Part shown: positions 8,493-17,281 of the stretch, one piece after another
How the letters are laid out: each line of letters starts with the position of its first letter
Numbering within the stretch: position 1 is the stretch's first letter
NCBI GenBank assembly: GCA_964414425.1
Contig: CAYPWL010000045.1
Location: 1 to 23,415, forward strand
Direction of reading: 5' to 3'
DNA: 23,415 bases
From: GYS-P2D sp964414425
GTDB taxonomy: Bacteria; Bacteroidota; Bacteroidia; Chitinophagales; Saprospiraceae
The notes under the pieces: model-generated
Seen by the model: the letters and a program-made list of their open reading frames with translations, nothing else
Told to the model about the DNA's origin: nothing
Databases searched by the model: none
Position numbers and translations under genes: made by a program

Positions 8493-9743
8493 CTACTCAG
8501 TTATGGCTAACTGATCTGCTGTCTTGTAAGTACCCTGCTTGAGCTTCTCTGCTATAGCCGTGAATGCATCCAATGTGATGTCTATATCCTCAAAGCTATG
8601 ACCAGCTGTAGGTATCAACCTCAGTAGCATCATGCCTCTTGGGATGACTGGATATACTACGATTGAGCAAAAGATATTGAAGTTATCCCGCATGTCTTTG
8701 ACGAGTGCCATCGCCTCCTGTGGAGACCCATGCATATATACAGGGGTTACACAACTGTTAGTATTTCCGATATCAAGGCCACGCTCACGGAGTCCAGCTT
8801 GAAGTTTCCTCACATTAGCCCAGAGTTTGTCTTTGAGTTCAGGCATGGCCTTCATCATCTGCAGTCTCTTTCTTGCGCCGACGACGATAGGCATCGGTAG
8901 ACTCTTAGCAAAGATCTGTGATCTGATATTGTATTTAAGAAATTGGATGATATCGCTGTCGCCAGCTAAAAATGCACCCACACTCGCAAATGATTTAGCG
9001 AATGTCGAGAAGTATAGATCTATATCTTGTTGGATACCTTGCTCCTCACCAGCACCGGCACCTGTAGCGCCTAATGTGCCGAAGCCGTGAGCATCGTCTA
9101 CTAATAGTCTAAAATTATATTTTGACTTGAGTGCAATGATCTCTTTGAGTTTACCCTGATCGCCGCGCATTCCGAATACACCTTCAGAGATAACGAGGAT
9201 ACCACCTTCGGTACCTTCTGCTACCTTAGTTGCTCGTTCGAGACACTTATCCAAGCTAGCAATGTCATTATGTTGAAAGGCAAAACGCTTGCCCACATGC
9301 ATCTTAACGCCATCGACTATACAGGCGTGGCACTCACTATCATATACGATGATATCGTGTCTATCTACCAGCGCATCAACAGTTGACATGATACCTTGGT
9401 AGCCAAAATTTAGCAATAAGGCCGATTCCTTTTGTACAAACTCAGCAAGCTCTGTCTCAAGCTCGTCATGTAAATCTGAGTTGCCTGACATCATACGTGA
9501 GCCCATCGGATAGGAGAGACCCCAATCTTTTGCCGCTTGTGCATCCACAGCTCTGATCTCTGGGTGATTACCTAAATCTAAGTAGTTGTTTACGCTCCAA
9601 CAGATCACTTCTCGACCATTGAAATCCATTCTACTCTTAAGCTCACCAGTTAACTTTGGAAAGATGTAATAACCCTCAGCGATATCTGCATACTTGCCAA
9701 GAGGGCCAGGATTGCTTGTACGTTTATTAAAAATATCCATCAT
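8493..9743 (-). CDS. Alpha-oxoamine synthase: serine palmitoyltransferase or capnine synthase type
   Basis: A PLP-dependent fold-type I enzyme of 416 residues, related to serine palmitoyltransferase (SPT), BioF and Kbl. These condense an amino acid with an acyl thioester, releasing CO2. Visible features are the PLP-stacking histidine in YDSECHACIVDG (H139), DDAHGFGTLG with D216 and H219, and the Schiff-base lysine in FSTFAKSFASVGAF (K250). The N-terminal GxxxIVCWSxNNYLxL-like segment and the PVYMHGSPQEA region are like SPT. In Bacteroidota two homologues do this chemistry: SPT (serine, for sphingolipids) and the cysteate acyltransferase of sulfonolipid (capnine) synthesis; I cannot separate them by eye. 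Two ATGs begin the frame; the first is taken. The VOC gene follows by 3 nt. Confidence 0.85.
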   Translation of the reverse strand: MMDIFNKRTSNPGPLGKYADIAEGYYIFPKLTGELKSRMDFNGREVICWSVNNYLDLGNHPEIRAVDAQAAKDWGLSYPMGSRMMSGNSDLHDELETELAEFVQKESALLLNFGYQGIMSTVDALVDRHDIIVYDSECHACIVDGVKMHVGKRFAFQHNDIASLDKCLERATKVAEGTEGGILVISEGVFGMRGDQGKLKEIIALKSKYNFRLLVDDAHGFGTLGATGAGAGEEQGIQQDIDLYFSTFAKSFASVGAFLAGDSDIIQFLKYNIRSQIFAKSLPMPIVVGARKRLQMMKAMPELKDKLWANVRKLQAGLRERGLDIGNTNSCVTPVYMHGSPQEAMALVKDMRDNFNIFCSIVVYPVIPRGMMLLRLIPTAGHSFEDIDITLDAFTAIAEKLKQGTYKTADQLAITE

Positions 9744-9866
9744 ATATATTGAAGAGGTGAATTTACTCTTTTAGATCGACCTTAACGGAGACATGAATGT
9801 AATTCGGGTTTATTCTTATTAACAGGGACCACACTTTTATTGAAAAATATCAATGGGACTCCTCTA

Positions 9867-12557
9867 TTAATTGATCTTTTCGATCTGCCGAACGGCGATC
9901 TTACCTGAATCATCAATGATATTTACGATGTACATGCCCGCAGCAAGAGCGCTGATATCTATAGATTCGGTATGCTCAGATTGTAGAGCAATCGACCCAT
10001 TCAAAGCATAGATGACTACTTGCTCTACTGTTCGTGACGCATCCATTGATACGATATGTATGGATTCTTGCGCTGGTGAAGGATACAACAAGATATCGTC
10101 AGACTGATCCAGATCTTCAGCAGAACTCACAATAGAAAACTCTAACCAATTGATGTTAAACAAGGGATGAGTGATTTCGACTCTTAGCGTATGTCTACCT
10201 ACGGGTAGTCTCACCTCGCTATCTGTCGTCTGCCAATTTTGCCAACCGCCAGTAGAGGGAAATCTGATCTCTTCTAAGAGCTCAGTAGAGTCGTCGTCAT
10301 TGACGAGTGATAGGCGTAAGCCACCTGATTCACTTTCGGCTGCGGTGCGGTATGATACACTGTATCGTCCTCTATCAGGTACAGCTATCAGATAGTCCGC
10401 ATAGTCATCTACATCGAGGAATCCTATGTTCTGTCCACCTCCTGCGTCAGTAGTGGACTCAAGCTGTATGCCAAATTGGGTATTGAAGTTTTCGGCTTGG
10501 ATGCGAGCTGGCAGAAAATGTATCGATGATTGATTATTAGCCACAATCTGATTGGTGAATTGAGATAGTGCTACTTGATCTATAGATTGTATTGAGCTGC
10601 CGTTATAGCTCACTCGTATATTGGCTCGACCATTGATATCGACTCCACTTACCAGGTGTAAGAGATTCGATGGATCAGTGATACTTACTGACGAGATAGG
10701 TTGGGGTGCTCCATCTACCGTTAGATCAAAGTCTGATGCCGAGAACTGTATCGAGCTATCGAGAGGCTTATTAATAGAAAGAAAGATGTCTGTACCATTA
10801 TCAGTGCTGCCGGATATATACTCTGTGGCAATATCTGAGACTTCACCAGTCTTAACAAATGTCATGGGCCCGAGATTAAATCCCGACTTATCAAAGTACA
10901 GTGAGATGTCAGAATAGCTTGCCAGTAGCGGGACATCTTGTATCGTATGATTGGTCCATTCCTGCCATCCTCCAGTCGATGGAATGACTGTGGGAGTAGT
11001 GATGTCTATACCATCTGCTAAAAAGTGTAGTTGCCCGCCATCCTGATTAGAGGCGATTCTCATGGTTACATCATAGAGGCCATCTTCTTTGATATCTGCG
11101 GTATATCTTAACCACTCATCATCGTCTATCCAACCTACATTAAAGCCTGACACCGTACGAGGATCTTCTGTTTTCTCAATATCTACGCCATCATTACGGT
11201 ATGACCATCCATTGTTCCAAGAAGTAAAGTTACCCGTCGAGACTTGGAAGTTAGCGATTTCTACATCGCTGTAGCCTATGCCTTGTCCACCCATGTCATA
11301 ATCTATGGGGTCTATGACACCAGGTATTTCTAACTCAGCAAATGGAATAGCCGTTGGACTGGCCACCTGACGAAACATAGCGTCAATTACGTCTTTTTGA
11401 TAGATGCAATTTTCAATTTTGAGTAGCTCGGCGGTCTCCATCAGTGTGGAATAAGCAAAATCAGCACTTGGGCGGATACCACCATCATTCCAAAAATCAA
11501 GAAGTTCTTGATACTCAGGTGTCTTAATCACCGAGAGTGGGCCAGCAACGGATTCGATCTTTTTCATAGGCCACCATGCCCAGCCTATATTATGCTCAGC
11601 AAAGAGCTCGACCGCATCATGAAACCACGGATTGGAGTTCTCACCTGTCTCCCCGAGATAGAGAGGCACATCAAACTGCTCTCTGATATCCAATACCCAT
11701 TGTATGCTTTCTTGATCATTAATTGACCAGTATTTGTGGGGGCTGTATACGAGTAGGTTATCCCAAGGTGGGGTGAGATTAGTGAAATCATTGGCAAACC
11801 AGTTACCTTCGATGAATATGATATGATTGGCATCAACAGAGCGGATGGCGGCAGTGATGTCAAGGTATATTTCTTTGAGCTCTCGATTATTATCAAGAGG
11901 CCAGTTGGGCTCATTGAGCAAGTCATATCCTCCAATCACAGGTTCATCCTTATACTTCTCAGCAATTCTCCTCCACAGAGCAACGGTCTTCTGTTGGTTC
12001 AGCTCACTTTCCCAAAGTGAGGGTTTATCAACGTCATAATCAGAGATGCCCTCATCTTGACCTTGACCTCCAGGTGCGGCATGAAGGTCTAAGATTACAT
12101 ACATGTCGTTAGCGGCACACCAGCTGATCAAACTATCAGTTAACTCAAACCCTAAATCCAGCCAGGTATGCTCACCCCGAACCAGTTCTTCCTCTATAGG
12201 CAAGGTGAACAGGTTATAGTGCATCGGCAACCTGACTGAGTTGAATCCCCAAGAATGCAGAGAATCAATATCAGCTCTGGTAACGTGGTTTTCTAACCAT
12301 GCATCGTAAAACTCTTGAGTCCGTTGCGCTCCCATCAGTTGGACCATGCGCTCACGTATCTGATGCTGCGCATTGGCAAATCCAGCAGTCTGCAGCATGT
12401 ATCCCTCTTGGAGCATCCATCCTCCGAGGCCCATACCTTTTAGCAGGTAGGGTTCACCATTTTCATTTACAATCTCTTGGCCATCGACAGACAAGAACCC
12501 TTGACCAGACAATGTGAAGCTGGTAACAACTAAAAGTATAAGTAATTGATGTTTCAT
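9867..12557 (-). CDS. Secreted GH5-family glycoside hydrolase with two CBM6-like modules and T9SS signal
   Basis: An 896-residue extracellular polysaccharidase. A signal peptide (about 1-18) precedes a GH5 catalytic barrel over 22-360. R109 lies in NSVRLP, H159 in DLHA, the acid/base is E216 in LLNEPN, H274 is in SPHKYW, and the nucleophile is E303 in LGETGE. Residues about 413-570 form a first CBM6-like beta-sandwich (WIDDDEWLRYTADI, STGGWQEW). Residues 573-670 look like an SwmB/Ig-like repeat domain. Residues 683-810 are a second CBM6 (IQAENF, FLDVDDYADYLI, STGGWQNW). Residues 822-896 are a type A T9SS sorting domain (LYPSPAQESIHI, AAGMYIVNI), so it should be exported and anchored or released by T9SS. 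Its substrate, possibly a beta-glucan, is not determined. It starts 6 nt after the upstream membrane-protein gene. Confidence 0.92.
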   Translation of the reverse strand: MKHQLLILLVVTSFTLSGQGFLSVDGQEIVNENGEPYLLKGMGLGGWMLQEGYMLQTAGFANAQHQIRERMVQLMGAQRTQEFYDAWLENHVTRADIDSLHSWGFNSVRLPMHYNLFTLPIEEELVRGEHTWLDLGFELTDSLISWCAANDMYVILDLHAAPGGQGQDEGISDYDVDKPSLWESELNQQKTVALWRRIAEKYKDEPVIGGYDLLNEPNWPLDNNRELKEIYLDITAAIRSVDANHIIFIEGNWFANDFTNLTPPWDNLLVYSPHKYWSINDQESIQWVLDIREQFDVPLYLGETGENSNPWFHDAVELFAEHNIGWAWWPMKKIESVAGPLSVIKTPEYQELLDFWNDGGIRPSADFAYSTLMETAELLKIENCIYQKDVIDAMFRQVASPTAIPFAELEIPGVIDPIDYDMGGQGIGYSDVEIANFQVSTGNFTSWNNGWSYRNDGVDIEKTEDPRTVSGFNVGWIDDDEWLRYTADIKEDGLYDVTMRIASNQDGGQLHFLADGIDITTPTVIPSTGGWQEWTNHTIQDVPLLASYSDISLYFDKSGFNLGPMTFVKTGEVSDIATEYISGSTDNGTDIFLSINKPLDSSIQFSASDFDLTVDGAPQPISSVSITDPSNLLHLVSGVDINGRANIRVSYNGSSIQSIDQVALSQFTNQIVANNQSSIHFLPARIQAENFNTQFGIQLESTTDAGGGQNIGFLDVDDYADYLIAVPDRGRYSVSYRTAAESESGGLRLSLVNDDDSTELLEEIRFPSTGGWQNWQTTDSEVRLPVGRHTLRVEITHPLFNINWLEFSIVSSAEDLDQSDDILLYPSPAQESIHIVSMDASRTVEQVVIYALNGSIALQSEHTESIDISALAAGMYIVNIIDDSGKIAVRQIEKIN

Positions 12558-12563
12558 ATGCTG

Positions 12564-13364
12564 TTATCTAAAATCGTCTAAAGTAATTCCTCCTTCAATG
12601 ATGTCTGTTTCCTCCTCTTCATCCGTGCCGAGGTAACCATTAAGGTCGGTGACGTCCTTAAATGAGGCATATATCATGGGGTATATCATAGAGCCAGTAA
12701 TTACAACCCCTATGATAAAGGCTAAGAGTCCCAGTAGAACAATGAATCCTACGACCAGAGAAAATGCGAAAAACTTGAACCAATGCTTATGAATGAACTT
12801 AGCACTATATGTCAGCGCCTTGAAAGGCGGGAGCTGATAAAATCCGAGCATAGGTATCGCATAGCTTACGAGCAAAGCCGCATATAATATCGGAAGCATT
12901 AATAGGATGGTCGTCCACGACAGCGAGTCTACTGGAAAAGTAGTAGGATCAGCGACATCGAAAGCCTCAAGATTACCCACTCCTATGTGCAACATCAATG
13001 GGGTAACTATCAGTATGGCCAGTAACGAAATGATGGAGTAGAGTACTATAAGCTTGGTGAACAATGGAAATCCAGAAAAGAAGTCATCGAAGCGAAAATC
13101 AATATCTCGATCATCTATGACCTGTGTGCCCAGAAATATCCCAAGTGTGATACATGGCGCAACGACAAAGGAGTATAGGATAGGACCTATCACAGGAAGG
13201 TATCCAAGAGTCTTTTGGCACACCATCGTGACAATGAAAATCCCTACAAAGCTGAACGCTCTTTTTTTCCAAATATTAAAACCATCATCGAGATATTCTC
13301 CTAAATCGAATGTGCTATTCGCAAGGGCTTTGTCTAAGTGGGCAATGGTATTATCGTACGACAT
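12564..13364 (-). CDS. Integral membrane protein of unknown function, about six helices
   Basis: I do not recognise a named family. The 266-residue protein has a short soluble N-terminus, then hydrophobic segments near residues 36-54, 61-80, 104-128, 151-173, 197-214 and 215-233. A very acidic tail follows (DEEEETDIIEGG around 248-259). The IxYSAKFIHKHWFKFFAFSL stretch before helix five resembles the repeated unit of DUF4013/GDPD-membrane-domain type proteins, which is only a loose likeness. There is no signal peptide and no catalytic motif. It lies 57 nt after rlmH and 6 nt before the GH5 gene; the tight spacing to the secreted glycosidase suggests co-expression but does not prove a joint function. 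Confidence 0.75.
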   Translation of the reverse strand: MSYDNTIAHLDKALANSTFDLGEYLDDGFNIWKKRAFSFVGIFIVTMVCQKTLGYLPVIGPILYSFVVAPCITLGIFLGTQVIDDRDIDFRFDDFFSGFPLFTKLIVLYSIISLLAILIVTPLMLHIGVGNLEAFDVADPTTFPVDSLSWTTILLMLPILYAALLVSYAIPMLGFYQLPPFKALTYSAKFIHKHWFKFFAFSLVVGFIVLLGLLAFIIGVVITGSMIYPMIYASFKDVTDLNGYLGTDEEEETDIIEGGITLDDFR

Positions 13365-13421
13365 GTATGAGAGGACATCCTGATTCGGTTAAATATATGA
13401 AAGTCCTATGAACTCATCAGA

Positions 13422-13883
13422 TCAGTCGTTGTGATATTTTTCTCCTCGGATGATCGTGTTAGCGCGATAGACTTGTTCCAGCAGTAAGATGCGCGCCATA
13501 TCATGGGTGAGAGTCATCTGAGACATTGATAATGTGGTGTCACTGCGATCAAAGACTTCCTGAGAGACACCGTGCGCTCCTCCGATTAAGAAGACTATAT
13601 CTTGGCTTCGATTCATATAGTTTTGGAGCGTCTGCGCTAACTGTCGCGATTTTTTTTGCTCACCTGTCTCATCCAATAGTATTAGGTGATCTGACGAATC
13701 AATCTGCGATAAGAATAGCTGCCCCTCCTGTTGTTTCAGTTCTTGAGGGTTCTTGGACTTGATTTCTTTGAGCTCCCTAATAGAATATTTACAATAGTGC
13801 TTGAGTCGTTGAGTATACAGTGCCTCGAGTTTTTGAAACTCCTTTTGCTTAGCCTTACCAATCCAAAGGAACTTAATCTTCAT
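13422..13883 (-). CDS. rlmH: 23S rRNA (pseudouridine1915-N3)-methyltransferase RlmH
   Basis: RlmH is a small SPOUT-fold, SAM-dependent enzyme that methylates pseudouridine 1915 in helix 69 of 23S rRNA on the 70S ribosome. The 153-residue length is typical. The trefoil-knot SAM site is plain: LILLDETGEQ (67-76), FLIGGAHGVS (98-107) and MTLTHDMARILLLEQVYRA (123-141), with the conserved C-terminal RGEKYHND ending. The start ATG fits family length and lies 27 nt after the rhlE stop, so it is probably read with rhlE; both act on RNA/ribosome biology. Confidence 0.96.
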   Translation of the reverse strand: MKIKFLWIGKAKQKEFQKLEALYTQRLKHYCKYSIRELKEIKSKNPQELKQQEGQLFLSQIDSSDHLILLDETGEQKKSRQLAQTLQNYMNRSQDIVFLIGGAHGVSQEVFDRSDTTLSMSQMTLTHDMARILLLEQVYRANTIIRGEKYHND

Positions 13884-13910
13884 AAACTACAGCTGGCGGA
13901 CGGTACTCAG

Positions 13911-15161
13911 TTATCTCCTGGTAGTCTGCTTTCTTCGATTAGAATTATGATTTTTTGACTTGCCTCGTCCTGATTTATAACCTCCTCTGCCACGACCACG
14001 GCCTCTTGATTTGGTGTTCCACTCTGGACCCTCTCCCAGAAACTCTGGCAATGGTATTTTCATCACCTCCATTTCTATGAGCTCTTCGATTTTCGAGAAC
14101 TTATACATGTCATCAGGATTGATGAGTGTCAGAGCGACACCGGTTGTATCGGCTCTTGCTGTCCGTCCGATCCTGTGGACATAATCTTCGGCATCGTTAG
14201 GGACATCGTAATTGATGACGAGGTTGATATCCTTGATATCTATTCCTCGACTCAACACATCTGTAGCTACGATCACTCTGACGCGCTTTGATTTAAACAG
14301 TCTGAGGGCTTCCTCTCTCTGTTTCTGATCTAAGTCTGATGATACGGCCATTACTTCGTAACCATTTCGATTGATGGCACGGACGACCTCGTTTACTTTT
14401 TTCTTAGTTGATGTGAATATGATGATGCTCTTATAGTTGGGCTTATCATCGATGAGTTGCTTGATGAGGCCCGCCTTCTGATTGTCATAAGTGAGGTAGG
14501 CTCCTTGAAGAACTCCTTCTGCAGGCTTAGAGATGGCCAAACTGATCTCCTCATGATTCTCGAGCAATGTGGCAGACAGCTTCCTGATTTTAGGCGGCAT
14601 AGTAGCGCTAAACAGTAATGTTTGTTTCTTCTTAGGAAGCTTCTTAACGATCTTCATGATATCATCATGAAAACCCATATCCAGCATCCTGTCAGCCTCA
14701 TCCAATATCAGATGTTCTAATTGACTCATGTCCACATATCCCATATTGAGGTGGGAGATGAGCTTACCTGGTGTAGCGACAATGATATCTGCACCCTGCT
14801 GCAATGCTTTTTTCTGCTCAGAGAAGTCCTGACCATCTCCACCACCATATACTGCATAGCTGGTTGCATTGACGAAATAGGAAAATGCCTGTACTTGCTG
14901 ATCGATCTGTAGGGCCAACTCTCGAGTAGGAGCGATGACGAGCGTGTTGATTTTATTGCTCTCTTTTTGCGATAACTTATGTAAGATAGGTAGTATAAAG
15001 GCAGCAGTCTTACCCGTACCTGTCTGAGCGCAAGCTAATAGATCTCTGTCGTTGAGTATGTGAGGTATTGCTGATTCTTGTATGGGAGTGGCGGTTTCAA
15101 AATTCATATAATCGAGCCCCTCGAGCAGGCTATCAGCGAGCCCTAATTCTTTAAATGTCAT
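13911..15161 (-). CDS. rhlE: DEAD-box ATP-dependent RNA helicase, RhlE type
   Basis: This enzyme unwinds short RNA duplexes during ribosome assembly or RNA turnover. In 416 residues all core motifs are present in order: Q motif around 18-28 (FETATPIQ), Walker A AQTGTGKT 45-52, PTRELA 78-83, DEAD 154-157, SAT 185-187, VIVATDVLSRGID 296-308 and HRIGRTAR 329-336. The C-terminus (385-416) is a short basic RGG-like tail, rich in Arg, Gly, Lys and Asn, as usual for RhlE-group proteins and likely to bind RNA. It is the first gene of the minus-strand run; the 187-bp AT-rich gap to the divergent gene at 15349 should hold its promoter, but I find no exact TAnnTTTG there. Confidence 0.94.
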   Translation of the reverse strand: MTFKELGLADSLLEGLDYMNFETATPIQESAIPHILNDRDLLACAQTGTGKTAAFILPILHKLSQKESNKINTLVIAPTRELALQIDQQVQAFSYFVNATSYAVYGGGDGQDFSEQKKALQQGADIIVATPGKLISHLNMGYVDMSQLEHLILDEADRMLDMGFHDDIMKIVKKLPKKKQTLLFSATMPPKIRKLSATLLENHEEISLAISKPAEGVLQGAYLTYDNQKAGLIKQLIDDKPNYKSIIIFTSTKKKVNEVVRAINRNGYEVMAVSSDLDQKQREEALRLFKSKRVRVIVATDVLSRGIDIKDINLVINYDVPNDAEDYVHRIGRTARADTTGVALTLINPDDMYKFSKIEELIEMEVMKIPLPEFLGEGPEWNTKSRGRGRGRGGYKSGRGKSKNHNSNRRKQTTRR

Positions 15162-15348
15162 ATCTGTATATCAGTGATTTCTAGTATCCGAAACCGCTTT
15201 AAAGTTACGACAAAATAGTGTGGCATGAATATATATTACGGCTATCATTTATATATATACCCTGTATTCGACCCAATTTTACTATGAACTGGTAGAACAG
15301 ATTTGGCTATTTGGCATTTAGAGGATATATTATACTCTGATATATCAA

Positions 15349-16521
15349 ATGACACGTATACACCTTATAGTTGCTTATGTTGGGCTCATCTTACTGATGG
15401 CCATTCCTTCACTTGGCCAACAGGATTTTTCCTTTTTGCAACCCGTAGAGAATAATAAGTACAAAAAGGTCTTAAAGCAGGCTAAGAAGGAAGGAAAGTC
15501 GGTCTTGTTTATAGCATACAGCGCACAGACTAAGCCTAATTCTCTGCTGAATCTCGAGCCATCGCCGCAACTACAGGAACTATCTAAACACGTGCTGACA
15601 TCAATAGCGGATTGGAATATCCATACACGCAATGAACTCTTCAATCGAGTAGATATTCCGACTAATCCTTATTACATTTTCATGCATCCCGATGATGTAA
15701 TATTGCATACCTCCACTGCGATCAATGGACACGATGAGCTAATCGCATTTGTGGGGCAAGGACTTAATAAGCGCAAGAAGTATGATAATCTGGTATCCAT
15801 GACTGAGCGCGGTGATACTAAAGCCTACAAGGAACTCGCATTAACACTATTCACTAATAAGGAATACGCTTTGGCGCGAGAGGTGTTAGATGAGTGGATA
15901 CAATTGAGCTTACCACTAAAGGAAGAGAAAGACTTCATGTTTCTGGCCGCTGCTCACCAACAATGCAAGTGTAGCGATAGGGTAGATCAGGCCATGGACA
16001 ACTATCAGTCCGAACTAATCAACTTGATTGGCTCAAATGATTATTATGACATCAGACAATCGTACATCCTGACTAATCTGCGAGAGGCAGGATTATTGGA
16101 GCCTTTCTATGTCTGGGAGAGTTATGATAATCATCTTGGAGAGAAGGCGGATAGCCTATACCGCCTGTTTGCAATTGAGTATTTCAGGAGTGTATTGCCG
16201 GATAAGCAAGTGATGCTTGATGAGATCTATAACTTCCTTTATTACTATCCTAATACACCATGGGAAGATCAGAAAGGCCTATTTAACATAGCCATCAAGT
16301 CCACAGAGCACGATGATGACTGGCTACTCTTACTTGACTTGATAGAGTATCAGATCCTGACCGAAGATTCGTACAGTAAGAAAGATTACAAGTCCTATAT
16401 ACTCCATAAACTGGGGCATGTGGATCGAGCCATAGAGTTAATGTCAGAAGTAGAAGGAGAGGCTCTCCAAGAAAATGCTGACTTCCAACCCTTGCTGTTT
16501 CAATTAATCAACCAGAATTAA
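15349..16521 (+). CDS. Exported thioredoxin-fold protein lacking redox cysteines
   Basis: A 390-residue protein with a signal peptide (about 1-23, cleavage near SLGQ). Residues 32-140 resemble the DUF255/thioredoxin-like fold of Bacteroidota proteins: YKKVLKQAKKEGKSVLFIAYSA is the usual strand before the active site, and IPTNPYYIF resembles the cis-proline loop. Where CxxC would stand I read SAQTKPN, so no redox centre is present. Residues about 155-385 are helical and possibly TPR-like, with C206 and C208 as the only cysteines. It may be a structural or binding module in the envelope rather than an oxidoreductase (inference). plsC begins 7 nt after its stop, so the two are probably co-transcribed. 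No specific function recognised. Confidence 0.75.
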   Translation: MTRIHLIVAYVGLILLMAIPSLGQQDFSFLQPVENNKYKKVLKQAKKEGKSVLFIAYSAQTKPNSLLNLEPSPQLQELSKHVLTSIADWNIHTRNELFNRVDIPTNPYYIFMHPDDVILHTSTAINGHDELIAFVGQGLNKRKKYDNLVSMTERGDTKAYKELALTLFTNKEYALAREVLDEWIQLSLPLKEEKDFMFLAAAHQQCKCSDRVDQAMDNYQSELINLIGSNDYYDIRQSYILTNLREAGLLEPFYVWESYDNHLGEKADSLYRLFAIEYFRSVLPDKQVMLDEIYNFLYYYPNTPWEDQKGLFNIAIKSTEHDDDWLLLLDLIEYQILTEDSYSKKDYKSYILHKLGHVDRAIELMSEVEGEALQENADFQPLLFQLINQN

Positions 16522-16528
16522 TTAAACC

Positions 16529-17281
16529 GTGCTCAAGTATATCGTCGCTTATGCACGAGCAATCTTGTTGCTTGGGCATACAGCACTCCACATGTTAGCC
16601 TTGTTCATACACGCTCTTTTTTATCGTGGTGATCGAGATCTACTAGGATTTAGGTATCGACGATTATGGGCACGGAGGGCTCTTGTCATCTTAGGAATCA
16701 AGATTATCGATGAGCAAGTTTATCGGCACGATGGGGTAGCCTTGTACATCAGCAATCACAGGACTCTCACAGATCCCATTATTCAGGTAGCTTATTTTGA
16801 TAGTTATGTGATAGCCAAGAGCGACGTAGGAGGCTTGCCGATCATCGGTGCGGGAGCTAAGATGACAGGAGTGATCTTAGTAGATCGTGAAAATTCTAAA
16901 AGTCGGTTGTGGGCTCGTCAAAAGACAGAAGAACTCCTTGCAGTGGGCAAGAGTGTATTAGTATATGCTGAGGGAACTACGACTGTAGAACCTAATTCAG
17001 GCCCTTTTAAGATCGGAACCTTTAAGGCTGCAGCATCATTAGGTGTGCCCGTCATACCATGCGCTATCGATTATCGAGATGCTAAAGACTATTGGCTCGT
17101 TGATAAACTGAGTGATCAGATGATAGGCCAAGTCGGTATAGGATCAACCTATACTAAGATTCACATCGGGGAGCCAATATCACATGATAATCCCCAAGAA
17201 TTACTTAGTCAGACACAAACCTGGATTGACAAGTCATTAGCCTCCATGCAAAAAGGATGGAGTCGAGTATTCGTATCCTAA
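16529..17281 (+). CDS. plsC: PlsC-type 1-acyl-sn-glycerol-3-phosphate acyltransferase
   Basis: LPLAT-family membrane enzymes transfer a fatty acyl chain to lysophosphatidate or a related acceptor. The 250-residue protein has an N-terminal hydrophobic segment (about 5-32), the catalytic NHRTLTD block with H77 and D82 (HX4D), the glycerol-binding YAEGTTT block with EGT at 148-150, and VPVIPCAI at 173-180. The usual arginine after EGT is replaced by threonine, so the acceptor may differ from plain lysophosphatidate. I take the GTG at 16529, 7 nt after the previous stop, as start because it gives a full family-length protein. The 3' end overlaps the sucA stop on the other strand by 4 bp. Confidence 0.85.
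   Translation: MLKYIVAYARAILLLGHTALHMLALFIHALFYRGDRDLLGFRYRRLWARRALVILGIKIIDEQVYRHDGVALYISNHRTLTDPIIQVAYFDSYVIAKSDVGGLPIIGAGAKMTGVILVDRENSKSRLWARQKTEELLAVGKSVLVYAEGTTTVEPNSGPFKIGTFKAAASLGVPVIPCAIDYRDAKDYWLVDKLSDQMIGQVGIGSTYTKIHIGEPISHDNPQELLSQTQTWIDKSLASMQKGWSRVFVS

Noticed and set aside
9839..9854. ATTGA/TCAAT inverted repeat between the GH5 gene and the alpha-oxoamine synthase gene
   Set aside because: A 5-bp stem without a proper U-tract is not enough for a terminator.
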